Shown: positions 21,516 to 32,369 of the stretch, piece by piece
How positions within the stretch are numbered: the stretch's first letter is position 1
Layout: every line of letters starts with the position of its first letter
Assembly (NCBI RefSeq): GCF_021730395.1
Contig: NC_069368.1
Span: 10,434,001 to 10,498,000, forward strand
DNA: 64,000 nucleotides
From: Mercenaria mercenaria
Taxonomy: Eukaryota > Mollusca > Bivalvia > Venerida > Veneridae
Reading direction: 5' to 3'
The notes under the pieces: model-generated
Told to the model about the DNA's origin: nothing
The model's input: only the letters and a program-made list of their open reading frames with translations
Databases searched by the model: none
Position numbers and translations under genes: made by a program

Positions 21516-22109
21516 TGGATTCGACGTACGGAAATGAAAATCAATTTATGAATTAATTGAAACCTGGTAGTAAATTTATTACAATGGCACTGTTGCTATA
21601 TTTCTTAAGTCAAATATGATATTAAAACATACGGCACGTTAAAAGCTCGAAATAATGTGTTAAAATCAGCGTGCAATGTCCGCTTCAATTTTATTATGGT
21701 CAAATATCTCAAAAATAAACACGCGGATCTATACATTTTATTTCACAAAATTATAGTGCATATGTTTAAACAACCGTGGGAAGTTTCATCAAAATCTACA
21801 TTGTAGAAAAAATTCTATTCGCGACAATGTTATGAAAGTTATGATTTTCCCATAGACTCCCATTATGAAATATTACATGAGGTCCAAATTTTTCAAATCA
21901 GTCTAGCAAAAAATCAAGCACACGTCCCTATCTTTTTTATTTGCTGAAATTTTCTATGAAAAATCGGAGTTTAATCAAATTCTACAGTGTAAAAAAAAAT
22001 TCGATCCAAACGTGCAGAACTACCTTAAATGTGGTCTGAAATCCAAGAAGACCTTTAATTTTCCGGGACAATACACTTTCTTAAAAAAAAACACCATGTA
22101 TGCGTGGTC

Positions 22110-23031
22110 TTATTTAAGCTCGATTACTCGAGGAATACGAAGAGCTATTGGACTCACCCATGTGTCGGCATCGGCATCGGCATCAGCGTCGGCGTCGGCA
22201 TCATGATTTGGTTACGTTTTTTGTAAGTAAGCTGGTATCCCAGTACCAACTAATGCGAATGGATTAGATCTTCACATACTTGATCACTGTGTTGATTTGA
22301 CATGCATTGAACAGGTTCCATAACTCTATTTTGCTTTTTTACAAAATTATGCCCCTTTTTCGACTAGACATTTTTGGTAAAGGTTTTTTTTTAATGTAAG
22401 CTGGTAAGCTGGTATCTTTATACCCACTAATGGGAATAGATTGAAACTTTACACACTAAGTTAATACATAATTTATTTTAGGTCGATTGTGAAGGAAGTT
22501 CTACAACTTATATTTATCACTCTCGACACCTCATTCCTGATGGAATCCATTGCCATGAGGGTATGAGAGAAGAGGCCAGTTTCCCTTTTAATGCTGAGCG
22601 CCAAGCAAGGGAGCTGCTGGTACCATTTTTCACGTTTTTGGTATGACGCGGCCGGCGATCGAACCCACAACCTCCCGCACTCGAAACGGATGCTCTACCA
22701 CTAGGCTATCGAGGCACACTTGTTTACTGTTGATGATTTGACATGCATTGCACAGGTTTCATAACTCTGCTTAACATTTCTTACAAAGTTATGCTCCTTT
22801 TTCGACTTTTTGATAACGTTTTGGCATGTAAGCCGGTATCTCAGTACCTAATAATGGGAATTGATTGAATTTAACAAAATGTCCATTGTCATGAGCTGAT
22901 ATGCAATGGACAGGTTCTATAAACCTGTTTTGCAATTTTACAAAATTATGCCCCTTTTTGGACCTTATTATTCATTAAATTGACAATGCTGTTGAATAGT
23001 CGAGCGTTACTGTCCGCCGACAGTTCTTGTT
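22110..23031 (+). mobile_element. Helentron-type non-autonomous element with satellite core
   Basis: The left end has AGCTCGATTACTCGAGG and a GGCATC/GGCGTC microsatellite (22163-22203). Several units of about 180 bp follow, with GTAAGCTGGTATCYCAGTACC and CAAAATTATGCCCCTTTTT. The right end has TTGAATAGTCGAGCG, then a hairpin (ACTGTCCGCCGACAGT), then TCTTGTTT. This order (sub-terminal inverted repeat, tandem core, sub-terminal repeat, hairpin) fits DINE/HINE-type elements. A SINE (22470-22718) sits in the core. Confidence 0.75.
22470..22718 (-). mobile_element. tRNA-derived SINE, family 3 (Arg-like head)
   Basis: Read on the minus strand the head has CTCGATAGCCTAGTGGTAGA (A box region) and a B box GTGGGTTCGATCGCC, with a tRNA-Arg(TCG)-like anticodon arm. 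The body includes GCTGCTGGTACCATTTTT (plus strand). A possible diverged relative lies near 37700-37800. Confidence 0.75.
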
Positions 23032-23123
23032 TGTAATGAAATGTCTTACACTTCTTTTCACTTGCTTGACATTTTTAGTGTCATACATAATTTATGGCCA
23101 AAGTTGGACATATAAACAAGAAG

Positions 23124-23362
23124 GAGCCTCTATAGCCGAGTGGTTAATGTAGATGACTTCAAATCACTTGCCCTTCATTGATGTGGGTTTGAGTCTCACT
23201 AGGGGCATATAACTCTCCATGTTAGGAAGCCAGTTTGCTTTCGGAAGGTCAGTGGATCTACCCAGGTGCCCGCCTATGATGAAATAAGCCCGGAAGGCCA
23301 CCATGGGAGTTAATCCACCATGAGCTATAACTGTGTCGGTGTACCGTTAAACCCACCAAAAA
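23124..23362 (+). mobile_element. tRNA-derived SINE, family 1
   Basis: AGCCTCTATAGCCGAGTGGT head, GTGGGTTTGAGTCTCACTAG B box, CCAGGTGCCCGCC body and GTCGGTGTACCGTTAAACCC tail. Moderately diverged from 1500-1766. Confidence 0.85.
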
Positions 23363-23783
23363 TATAAAATAGTATAATGTGTAAGTAGGAGTCCAGTTTT
23401 GAGATGTAAATCATTTCAAAAGAAATTCAAACAAATCTTGGAATGACCTTTCTTTAAAAACACCTCAGTATACTATAATTCTTTGAACAGTTCTGGAATA
23501 GTTCAGTTCTTGGCCTCAGAATGATATCAAGTGAGTAAGATTTCAAACAAATCTCTGATCTACCTATGTTCCCCACGATGTACCTAGCGTATATAAGACG
23601 TAAGTACTGCACTTTTCAATTTATACGATGGCAGCAGATTCATTGGTCCAGTCGTAACTTCAAAATTAGGGGTCGTGACTTCAAGTCGTCCTTGCTCCGT
23701 CAAGCAAAGTTACAAACATTCTTTTGAACAATAGGTCCATGACACTGTATAGGTGTTTTATACCTGGCACGCTGAAGAACAAA

Positions 23784-23973
23784 TCAACCGCGCCATGAGA
23801 AAACCAAAATCTGTCCGCTTTTAAAGCATATTGCAATTAGAAAAAGCCTATTGCAATTAGAGAAACTGTTAGCAAACAGCATGGATCTTGACTAGACTGC
23901 GCGGGTGCGCAGGCTGGTCTGGATCCATGTTGGTCACAAACGCACTATGTTGGTTTTCACATGGCGCGGCTCA
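23784..23973. mobile_element. Fold-back MITE, family A, copy 4 (left arm deleted)
   Basis: Both outer ends are recognisable (CGCGCCATGAGAAAACC and CATGGCGCGGCTCA) but the left inner hairpin is missing. A short GCATATTGCAATTAG-type piece is repeated. Confidence 0.85.
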
Positions 23974-24484
23974 AAATTCAGCTTCTGGATTAGAGCACCT
24001 TTAGTATATTGCATTATCCGTGAACTCAAATTACAATCATTTTTTCTAGGAGTCGCCAATAAAAGTTACCGGTAGCGACTATAAACAAACTTTGACATCA
24101 AAAAACTTGGTCTTCTTTTAGGATTTGATTATGAACACTTTCGATCAAAGCAAAAGGTTTCTTGTTTAAAGTAATGATATTATTTAGATAATAGTATATA
24201 CTTACTGAATAGCTTGTTGGTCAATAGTCGAAACTGTTAACCCTTGGACCTTTGGACATAAACCATTAATCAATTTTCGAAGGACCGAGAGCTAATAGTT
24301 TTGACCACTGACCAGCATTATCATTCAATACCTGCTTCGTTATTACTTGGCCAGAGAAATAAATTTCAAAGTCTTTTTCTTAAGTTTTGACCCTGTGCTA
24401 AGCTATAGACCCGTCGATAGCACAGGTACCGGGTAGAGTCATGTAACAAATAGGCACTATAAAATAAATACTAAGGACTAACTG
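23974..24484. other. No feature recognised
   Basis: AT-rich intergenic sequence; no open frame, repeat or RNA signal I can support. Confidence 0.5.
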
Positions 24485-24600
24485 CAGGTGCCCGCTCGTG
24501 CTAAAATAATGCACAGAGGGGCACCTGGGGTCTTCCTCCACCATCAAAGCTGGAAAGTCGCTGAAATTGTGTCGGAGCGATGTTAAACTGAACAAAAATA
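24485..24600 (+). mobile_element. 5'-truncated SINE family 1 with target duplication
   Basis: Body from CAGGTGCCCGCTCGTG to the tail, flanked by AGGACTAACTG (24474-24484) and AGAACTAACTG (24601-24611), 10 of 11 matching. Confidence 0.87.
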
Positions 24601-24611
24601 AGAACTAACTG

Positions 24612-25046
24612 ACTGGAAAGAACAAACACATTTTAAACATTTAATCAGTATAACATTCTTCGAACGTACATAAAGAAATGAGGTTTATGTGACTTCTTTT
24701 TGTAATGATTTCATAAGACAAAATATAGAAAAAGAAAATATATGTATGAAAATCTGTCAACCGCTTCAAAGTTACGAAAAATGCTGATATCAGCTTCGCA
24801 TCGTACATCGGTCAGTATATTGTTTGGTTGCCCTTCACGTTCAATCTTCGTGTCACAAAATTTAAAATCCTATACTTTAAATGCACTGAAAACTCGATAC
24901 TCGAACTCATATATGTTTATACGTAATAGTCACTTAATGAAACGCTAAAGAGAAGATAAAATCAGGTTGACTTCGACTGATGTTTAAATGAATGTTCACA
25001 ATGGAGTTCGAGTAACTGATGTTGAAATAATGACTTGGTAGCAGTT
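24612..25046. other. 3' flank of GM2A-like gene 3
   Basis: No repeat or gene recognised. The downstream part of the gene at 25047 may include its 3' UTR, but no convincing polyadenylation signal was found. Confidence 0.45.
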
Positions 25047-25190
25047 TTAGCCGACCCCTGGTATGGGCACGGTTGGTGCGGCCGTAGTGGTTTCCTGGCC
25101 GATATCTAATTCTGCCATGAACTCTATACAGCCTACATTATCTGTTTGTTTCGGATCTTCTTTCACTGATATTCTGACTCTGTATGTACC
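25047..25190 (-). CDS. GM2A: GM2A-like gene 3, exon 4 with stop
   Basis: GTYRVRISVKEDPKQTDNVG, CIEFMAELDI and a Thr/Pro-rich tail ending VPIPGVG and TAA. Confidence 0.92.
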   Translation of the reverse strand, partial: GTYRVRISVKEDPKQTDNVGCIEFMAELDIGQETTTAAPTVPIPGVG

Positions 25191-28100
25191 CTATAACAGA
25201 ACAGATTCATAATTCTTTATACAGGTACATATGTTATATGCTAAGTATACATGTATGCTTTTTGAATGCTATTTGTGTGCCATGCTAACAGCCAAGTACT
25301 AAATACTAAAATGATATCTAATACGAATTGCAAAATATTAAATGTCAGATACCAATTTCCAAAAATTCAAAGGACTTCTACAGCTCAGCGCATTTTGTTT
25401 TTCAAATTTGAGAATTCAATACACGTACACTACATTCCAATCTGACTAAAGTACTTGATCTTCTAAACGAAGATCTGAGAACGGCCTATTCACATTCGTC
25501 TTCTGTATATTTTGGATTTCCATTATTGCTATTTTTATGTTATCCAATCAGACGACTTGTTCGATTGTCAAAGGATAAGAAAAATATGCGGTTATTCCAG
25601 GACTCGAACCCGGGACCCCTCGCTTACAAAGCAAGTGGCCTACCGACTGAGCTAACCGGCTATCTGATACATTACGACACAAGAATTGTAAATATCAAAA
25701 GTCAATGCTACATGTAGATTTGCAAGATGTTGTAAGCTAGGCTCTGATTGGCTAGAGAAAGAGCCGTCAGAACGAGGCAATGAATAGGTCGTTTTCAGAT
25801 CCTATGCGTAGCGTAATAGGATATGTACTTTAGTCAGATTGACTACATTCCAGCGAAAAGGAATTCTTTTACTGCTTTTTGGTACATAATAGCAACTTTA
25901 TTTCTTAACATTTTTGAGCGAACAGTTTCTTTTTCCTGTTTTGACACCAGCCCTGTCTGTTTTAATTAACATAAAATTAAAATCATTTTGGGACTTTAAA
26001 GAAATAACCATTTTTAACAAATTCGCTTTAATTCCGTTTGGCGTGAGTACACGCATTATGTACAATGAAATAAAGTTTAACTTACCTTCGTTAAAAAAGA
26101 AAGTGCAGTTGGCATCTTTTGAAGCTTGAGCGTTTCATTATCTATGAATACATTCTCAGGGTTTATGGGACACTGTGCATTGTGTCCTAACGCTGACAGG
26201 AGTATGGCATCAATTTGTTGTCCGAGATCCTGGGATATTATCGACGACCCGTTTAAGATTCTGTCCAGTATTGTGCATGAATCAATGTCTGTACTGTAAT
26301 ATAAAAGTCTAAAATTAAATATAGTCGTTACTTGTGTTGTAGAATGGTTTTAAAGTTGTATTTAAAGTATGTACCGGTCTGAGCTTCAATATATGAGTTC
26401 GAGTACAGGATCAAATACGCCGATCAATTATAGTTTTACTATTTTAGCTCTTTGCGAAAGGACAGTCTGAATCTGTAACTTGCCCGGTGTATAGCACCGA
26501 TATACTAGACGTCTTTACTGGCCTCTTAGTTAATAGGTGGAAGACACTGAAGAGAACGTAAGGGATGTCCAGTGTGTGGTCGATTTCTACGAAAACATAA
26601 CATACCATCAGATATTGTGACACGTAGCTACAGATTACATGTCTTCTTTCTTTAACTTTTTAAAAATATTTTTAAACTTAATTTACTATCTCAGCAGTAA
26701 GAGTGTAAAAGGGGCATATTTATGTAAAATATTCAAATAACCTCAGGAGTTGTCTAGCAGAACAAGTACAGAACAGCAGCTCTGAACAGATGTGAAACAA
26801 TCCCCCACCCCACCCCTACACTCCCATATTGGTATAATCAAACATATGGCTCACTGCTTTTTGTGGGGCAGCAATTACTATCAAAAACTAGAGAAAAGCT
26901 GTCCGGTTCAACATAATTCTTCTAATATTAACAATATTTGCTGTCCCAGTCTGTGCAATGTGATAATTTACTGTCAGTAAACTGGAAAACCTAGCAGTTT
27001 TGATTGTGTCAATTCGCGTACATTTCCAGAACAATTCAGGGTAGTAACTTATGTTTTCAGTAAATTCGATATTGCTGCCTTACGAAATGCCTTATAAGCG
27101 GCACTAAAGTATGCTACTAAATTAGGAAAGCGTACGCCATTCTTCTTTTTCTTGTTAAAAATAATATAGATAGATGTGTCAACAATCAAGTGTTTCACCA
27201 TGGGGATGCATTTTTCTCTTGCTAACAATATTTACTGTCCCACACAAAACAATGTAATATTTCTTTAGTGTACTGTCCCACTCAAAGCAATGTGATATTT
27301 TTTATTATTTCTAGAGTACACTGCATGTCCCACTCGAAACAATGTGATATTTCCATAGAATAATGTCCCACTCAAAGCAGTGTGATATTTCTACGTTATC
27401 CCACTCAAAGTAATGTAATATATATTTTTATAATATATTGCAGTTATCACGCTAAATATTCAGCATTATATACCACTTTAATTCCCCTAAATGAAGACTA
27501 ATTTCCAGTTATAGAATCAAGAAACACTAAAAAATACATGACTTACCATGTTCCTATGTTTGCAACGCATGGAACTTTTGTCCAAATTCCAAGTGTATTT
27601 TTTTCCAGAACTGTGTCCAGATAAAGCTCTGTTATCTGTTGGTTTACTGTTAAATTAATTGTCGCGTGCACCTCTCCCGGAAATTTAATTGGAGACGGAG
27701 AAAGGTCCAACTCATGTACTGTCAGGACGGTGTTACTCGTGTTCGTGGCTAAATCAAAAGTGAAAAGATTCGTTTACGTTCTATTGAACAGTTAAATTAG
27801 ATACATTAGTACAAGTTATAAGTACCCCGTAAATATGAAATATCAAAATAATGTTGAAGACGCGGTAATGTCAGGCTCCCTAGAACGGAGGTACCAATTT
27901 TAAATTAGACACCGGAATCAAATATTGCAGTTAATTAACTGTACAAATAGTTTAAATATATATATACATATACATATATACTGTGCCTTCTTTCAAACAT
28001 ATATTAAAAAGTGATGAATTACAAGGTGTGCTAATTGCCATTTTAAAACCTGATATATAATACCTCATTATGTATTTATATATACATGCATAAGTAAACG

Positions 28101-28210
28101 CCTGAAATTTGCAAAGTGTATGATAAACGAAACATCTTACCACAGTCCGTAAACTGAATGGCCGCTGCCAATGCAAAAGAAGAAGCCACAAGAAATAGTA
28201 TTCGAAGCAT
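25047..28210 (-). CDS. GM2A: GM2 activator-like ML-domain protein, 4 exons
   Basis: Exons 28141-28210, 27547-27748, 26086-26293 and 25047-25190 join in frame to 207 aa. The first three exons are exactly as long as in the paralogue at 10320-15325 (70, 202, 208 bp), so it is a tandem duplicate. The signal peptide is LRILFLVASSFALAAA. Family motifs seen are FPGEVHATINLT, TVLEKNTLGIWTKVPC, NIGTC, DSCTILDRILNGSS, GTYRVRISVKED and VGCIEFMAEL. The last exon is 33 bp longer, giving a tail with GQETTTAAPTVPIPGVG. It should be a secreted or lysosomal lipid-transfer protein; its ligand cannot be told from sequence. Confidence 0.93.
25438..25841. mobile_element. TIR element with 9-bp target duplication and tRNA-like insert
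   Basis: CAATCTGACTAAAGTAC at the left end and GTACTTTAGTCAGATTG at the right are perfect inverted repeats, with weaker similarity continuing inward (GATCTGARAACGRCCTATTCA). ACTACATTC flanks both ends (25429-25437 and 25842-25850), a perfect 9-bp target duplication, as is usual for Mutator-like elements. It sits in the last intron of a GM2A-like gene. It carries no transposase. Confidence 0.87.
25598..25672 (-). tRNA. tRNA-like sequence, Thr(TGT)-like, probably a pseudogene
   Basis: On the minus strand the A box region is TTAGCTCAGTCGGTAGG and the B box is GGTTCGAGTCC. The anticodon arm CTTGC-TTTGTAA-GCGAG pairs with anticodon TGT, and the T arm (CCGGG/CCTGG) is good. The acceptor ends do not pair and the D stem is weak (GCTC against GGCC), so a working tRNA is unlikely. 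The Pol III promoter boxes look usable. It lies inside the TIR element at 25438-25841. Confidence 0.5.
26086..26293 (-). CDS. GM2A: GM2A-like gene 3, exon 3
   Basis: Completes the Cys of NIGTC, then TDIDSCTILDRILNGSS through TALSFLTK. Acceptor TTACAG, donor GTAAG. Confidence 0.92.
27230..27425. repeat. Minisatellite in intron 2 of GM2A-like gene 3
   Basis: About five imperfect units of 35-55 bp, each with GTCCCACTCAAAGCAATGTG followed by ATATTTC and AT-rich spacer. Confidence 0.85.
27547..27748 (-). CDS. GM2A: GM2A-like gene 3, exon 2
   Basis: Encodes ATNTSNTVLTVHELDLSPSP through VANIGT. Acceptor TTTAG, donor GTAAGT; phases match exons 1 and 3. Confidence 0.92.
28141..28210 (-). CDS. GM2A: GM2A-like gene 3, exon 1
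   Basis: Signal peptide exon ending FTDC|, donor GTAAGA. ATG placed by the leader and by the TATA box about 53 bp upstream. Confidence 0.92.
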
Positions 28211-28261
28211 TTTGTCCTTGTACAGTGTACGTGCTGATGATCCAAGTTTAGATCGTCAGTC

Positions 28262-28269
28262 TTATATAA
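28262..28269 (-). promoter_or_regulatory. TATA box of GM2A-like gene 3
   Basis: TTATATAA on both strands about 53 bp upstream of the ATG. Confidence 0.7.
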
Positions 28270-28290
28270 AGCTGAACTATCTAAAAAAAC

Positions 28291-28318
28291 GCATGATCAA
28301 CCTGGCTACAGAAAAATG
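28291..28318 (-). promoter_or_regulatory. Conserved promoter block, GM2A-like gene 3
   Basis: TGATCAACCTGGCTACAGAA (plus strand) is the diverged match of the blocks at 3410 and 15408. Confidence 0.45.
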
Positions 28319-28319
28319 A

Positions 28320-30114
28320 AGATACAAAGTACAATTCGCACATGATTAGTCTAAATGCAGTTATCTTTGCAAAAAAAAAGTACGTTAAAGGTGTCCTTGC
28401 AGCCCTTACAAACGTGCATCTGCTGTCTTGCAGAGAGACCTTTGAAATCGTTTTGCAAATCAAATGACAAATATATATTCACGTGACCGTCAACACCTAA
28501 ACGGCAAAAAGTCACCTCTGTTGTCCGCTTTACCCTGTATTTTTTCTAGTACATTATTGTGTTTTAGCAGAAGGGATGGTAGAAGTTTATGTGAACACAA
28601 AGTGTCCTTCGCCCGTCCGTTCTTCGTAAACATGTCTAAATTCACCTGTTATTGCAACACCATCCGACCAACCAAGCGAAAAGTTCTGAATTACCAGATT
28701 CCTCTTTTCATTGTTCATACACATGGAGTCAACACATGTAGAATTGTCGTAATGACATCGAAAAAGGGAAAATACTTATAAAAGAAAATCTTCTTCTCTC
28801 AAACCGCAATCGCTGGAGTTCAGATGTTTGGTATCATGTAATAAACATGTATACAAACAGATAAATCACGCTTTAGCATTGCCTTCCTCTATTTTGTTAT
28901 TCTTCTTCAGTCAATTCATACATCTCTTCTCGTCATTTCAACTTTCAATTTCTTCCATTACTAAGCAAATTACAAGAGCATAGTGTAGCAACTTCTAAAT
29001 ATCTGTAAGTATTCAACCATATACCAGACACTAAACGGATAAGTTTTATCATTTTGGAACCTCGGTTAAAGATTGGAGACCAGTCTATCAACTCCGTATT
29101 GTCACTGGTCAATTTTAAGACCGGGTTCAAGATCATCCAATCAGGTACTTGAATTTTTAAACTACTGTTTCAACTTGAAGCATAGCTTCGCTTATTGACT
29201 GGGCATTTACATGTATCATTCAGTTATGAAGATGAGTGTTTTCGCTCTGGAAACGGTCGAGATATCAAATAGCGGGGTCTTCCGTAGTAGACTAGTTGAG
29301 GTCGCTCTTTGGATATCATGTAAGAAAGTTTTCCCTTTGACTTATTTTAGATAGATGGTTTCATTTAAGAGTTCTCTATGTCCGACTGGAGACTTCTCAC
29401 ACCACAGTTGTTTTTAGCCAGTGCTTAGCAATGACAAATTTGAGGTCTGTATGATAAATATGGGGGTTAGGCTAACGCATCCCCTCCCCTTGTCCGATTT
29501 TAAGTTTATCATTTTCTTATACGGTCACTAACAAAAAAAATATAATAGTTGGGTTAGTTGCGCTAATTATATAGAAAAACTGATAGGAAAATATGTATAA
29601 ATAGATCCAAATTTCAAATTTAAAAACATGAACCATTACTTCATATAATTTATGTAAACATTAAATTACCTTTAAAACATAATAGTGGAAAACTCGAGTA
29701 CCGTTCTACTAAAATTTGATCCTTTTTTCGTCAAAGAATCATGCATAATGCCTGTATCTTATCTCATAACGTTATAAATTTTGTAACATGAAATGAAATC
29801 AGAAAGGTCGAAGTCTACGCAAGTAGTATTACGTGTCACACGAGTGTCCTGCTTTTTTCTTTAATCTGTTTTTGTAAGCGATGGACTTTGTTCCTAGATA
29901 CAAAAATATCTAATTGTGATTGTGGACTTTGAAACTGAAAAATGAAAGCAACGCAAAATATATCAAGGTCAATATTTGAGGCCATAATGTATAACGGTCT
30001 TACGGAATGTTAAATCCGGGTAAACAGTACTGAAAGGCTCGTACGACAACAAAAAAGGCAAAGTTTAGATATCAGAAAATTGTTACTTTATACCTTAAGA
30101 AGGCTGTAAACCTA
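28320..30114. other. No gene seen
   Basis: The only internal structure noted is 29840-30040, related to 18970-19180. Short open frames (28464-28781, 28945-29136) have no recognisable content. Confidence 0.5.
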
Positions 30115-30360
30115 ATTTTGCACATGGAGACACGTGTTTACTTTCACTAATTTTTCCATTCAAAATTGAAAAGCGTTTGTAACGAGATACTGCCTTAAGC
30201 TCGTTAAGAACATATTCCTCCCTTGTGTACTGGTGAAGACTGCAGGATTTGTAAAATTCATTGGCGCGGCGGCCAGGGTTCGAGTCCCGACACGGACATG
30301 TTTTTTTTTTCTTGATTTGGCATTTTAAAGACAGGTTTAGAAACAAAAAGTTATGTTAAA
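30115..30360 (+). repeat. Dispersed repeat with Pol III B-box-like motif, copy 1
   Basis: Shares TTTTCCATTCAAARTTGAAA, GCGTTTGTA, a GGTTCGAGTCCC B-box-like motif and a T-run followed by GGCATTTTAAAGACAGGTT with 32370-32560. Possibly an old SINE. Confidence 0.6.
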
Positions 30361-30615
30361 TTATTAAGTGTTCCTTGATTTTTAAGGGAGGTCATTAAGT
30401 CCCTGTTAAAATTCTATGACCCATTATTAAGCAGGTGATCCGAAACTTACTGTTTGATTCACAATTTCCGTAATAGTTTTTTTTTTCGTAATTTCGGCAC
30501 AATTTGCAAGTTCTGTATATAAATATATGTAGTGCATCATTATGAAGTGCTCCAAGGTTAGTGGTAGAATACACTTGCATTTAAAAGATGTTTTAATAGT
30601 ATCAATTTTAAGACC

Positions 30616-31646
30616 AAAACAAGAGCACCGCCTTGCGGGTGCTGACGCTCATCTGATTTTTTTGTGTAATAGAAATATTGTCCTACCCATGATTTTCTAA
30701 GTCCAAAAAGGGCCATCATTCTTGCAAAAAGCAGGATAGAGTTATGTTTCTTGATGTACAGGGTCAACTTATGATGGTGAAAAACTGCTGCAAGTTTTAA
30801 AGCAATAACTTTGATAGTTTATGAGAAAAGTTGACTTAAACATAATACTCAACCAAGAAAATGATTTTCTAAGTCCAAAAGGGGCAATAATTATTGCAAA
30901 AAGCAGGATGGAGTTATGTTGCTTGCTGTACAGGGTCAGCTCATGATGGTGAACAAGTGTTGCAAGTTTCAAAGCAATAGCTTTGATAGTTTAAGAGAAA
31001 AAGTTGACCTAAACATAAAACTTAACCAAGAAATCTGATATTTTCTAAGTCCAAAAGGGGCCATAAATCTTGCAAAAAGCAGGATGGAGTTATGTTTCTT
31101 ACTGTACAGGGTCAACTTATGATGGTGAACAAGTATTGCAAGTTTTAAAGCAATAGCTTTGATAGTTTAGGATAAAAGCTGACCTAAACATAAAACTTAA
31201 CCAAGAAAACTGATTTTCTAAGTCCAAAAGGGGCAATAAATCTTGCAAAAAGCAAGATGGAGTTATGTTTCTTGATGTACAGGGTCTGCTTATGATGGTG
31301 AACAAGTATTCCAAGTTTCAAAGCAATAGCTTTGATAGTTTAGGAGAAAAGTTGACCTAAACATAAAACTTAACCAAGTAATCTGATATTTTCTAAGTAC
31401 AAAAGGGGCCATAAATCTTGCAAAAAGCAAAATGGAGTTATGTTTCTTGCTATACAGGGTCAGCTTATGATGGTGAACAAGTATTCCAAGTTTCAAAGCA
31501 ATAGCTTTGATAGTTTAGGAGAAAAGCTGACCTAAACATAAAACTTAACCAGGCAACGCCGATGCAGACGCCGACGCCGACGCCGACAACCGCTCAAGTG
31601 ATGACAATAACTCATCATTTTTTTTCAAAAAATCAGATGAGCTAAA
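30616..31646 (-). mobile_element. Helentron-type non-autonomous element, 5 satellite units
   Basis: Read on the minus strand: sub-terminal repeat AGCTCATCTGATTTTTT, a GTCGGC microsatellite (31562-31590), about 5.3 units of 172-176 bp (each with GGAGTTATGTTTCTTGCTGT), the inverted partner AATCAGATGAGC, then a hairpin AGCACCCGCAAGGCGGTGCT and CTTGTTTTGG. This matches the layout of DINE/HINE elements. Satellite units are 85-95% alike by eye. Confidence 0.8.
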
Positions 31647-31997
31647 AATGTTTGTTTCGTCCCTAGTGTAAAATTTTAAAACGAGAATTTCTTTTTAGAA
31701 TTTTTTTTTTCAGAACGTATATACAAAACAGTTTTTGTGCAAAATAAAATACCCAGACATTTTTATAAGATTCTATTAACAAAATGACGTTTAAAAGCTT
31801 GTTTGTGTCCAAAATGGCTGAAATTAAGATACAAAACCGTTTTTGACAATAAATTCATCACTATCTAAATTATCTTGACAAGTTAACAGGTTTATGTAAC
31901 CATTCTTTGGGCTTATAGAATGATGTACAATATGAATAACATTGTCATTTAATATGAAATCTGAGGAAACTTGTTTCGGAAAAGACAGATCAAGCAT

Positions 31998-32145
31998 TAA
32001 CCCTTATCATGCTGGACACGATTGATTCTGCCTTTGCGACCACTGCAGATCATGATCAGCCTGCACATCCGTGCAGTCTGATCATGACCTGCACTGTTCG
32101 CCATTTTGGTATGCACCCCTTTTAACAGTTAATGGTACTGTCAGG
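31998..32145 (+). mobile_element. Hairpin element, family B, copy 1
   Basis: Starts TTAACCC and contains a 52-column hairpin at 32043-32094 inside the frame TTTGCGACCA...TGTTCGC. The same skeleton occurs in the family A fold-back MITEs with a different stem sequence. The reverse-oriented copy is at 50086-50298. Confidence 0.8.
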
Positions 32146-32369
32146 GTAGGGGTTAAGACTGCATTTCAGACTCAAAGCGTGATTTATCAGGGTCTGGTCA
32201 CCTTCGTATCTTGTGTCGAGATCCCAGCGAGACAAAAAGGCACTGTCCTCCAGATCTTACACAAAATAAAAGTAAGATTTAAATATCTAGAAATTATTGC
32301 TATATTTTAAGGATTTAAAACTTAGTTACTTACAGAATAAATGCCATAGAAACACGTTAGAATAAGGTG

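Larger units (their letters stand above)
19277..22028. mobile_element. TTAA-tipped TIR element carrying a nested LINE
   Basis: The termini are TTAAGGTAGTTCTGCACGTT on the left and AACGTGCAGAACTACCTTAA on the right, a perfect 22-bp inverted repeat. The right arm (about 21520-22028) is non-coding AT-rich DNA. The left arm is only some tens of bases before LINE sequence begins, so a LINE has inserted near the left end of a short non-autonomous DNA element. A fragment resembling this terminus (GTGTAGAACTACCTTCAA) is near 42792. Confidence 0.85.

Noticed and set aside
30395-31496. Four similar short frames (61-69 codons) on the minus strand
   Set aside because: They are repeats of one satellite unit, not a gene family.
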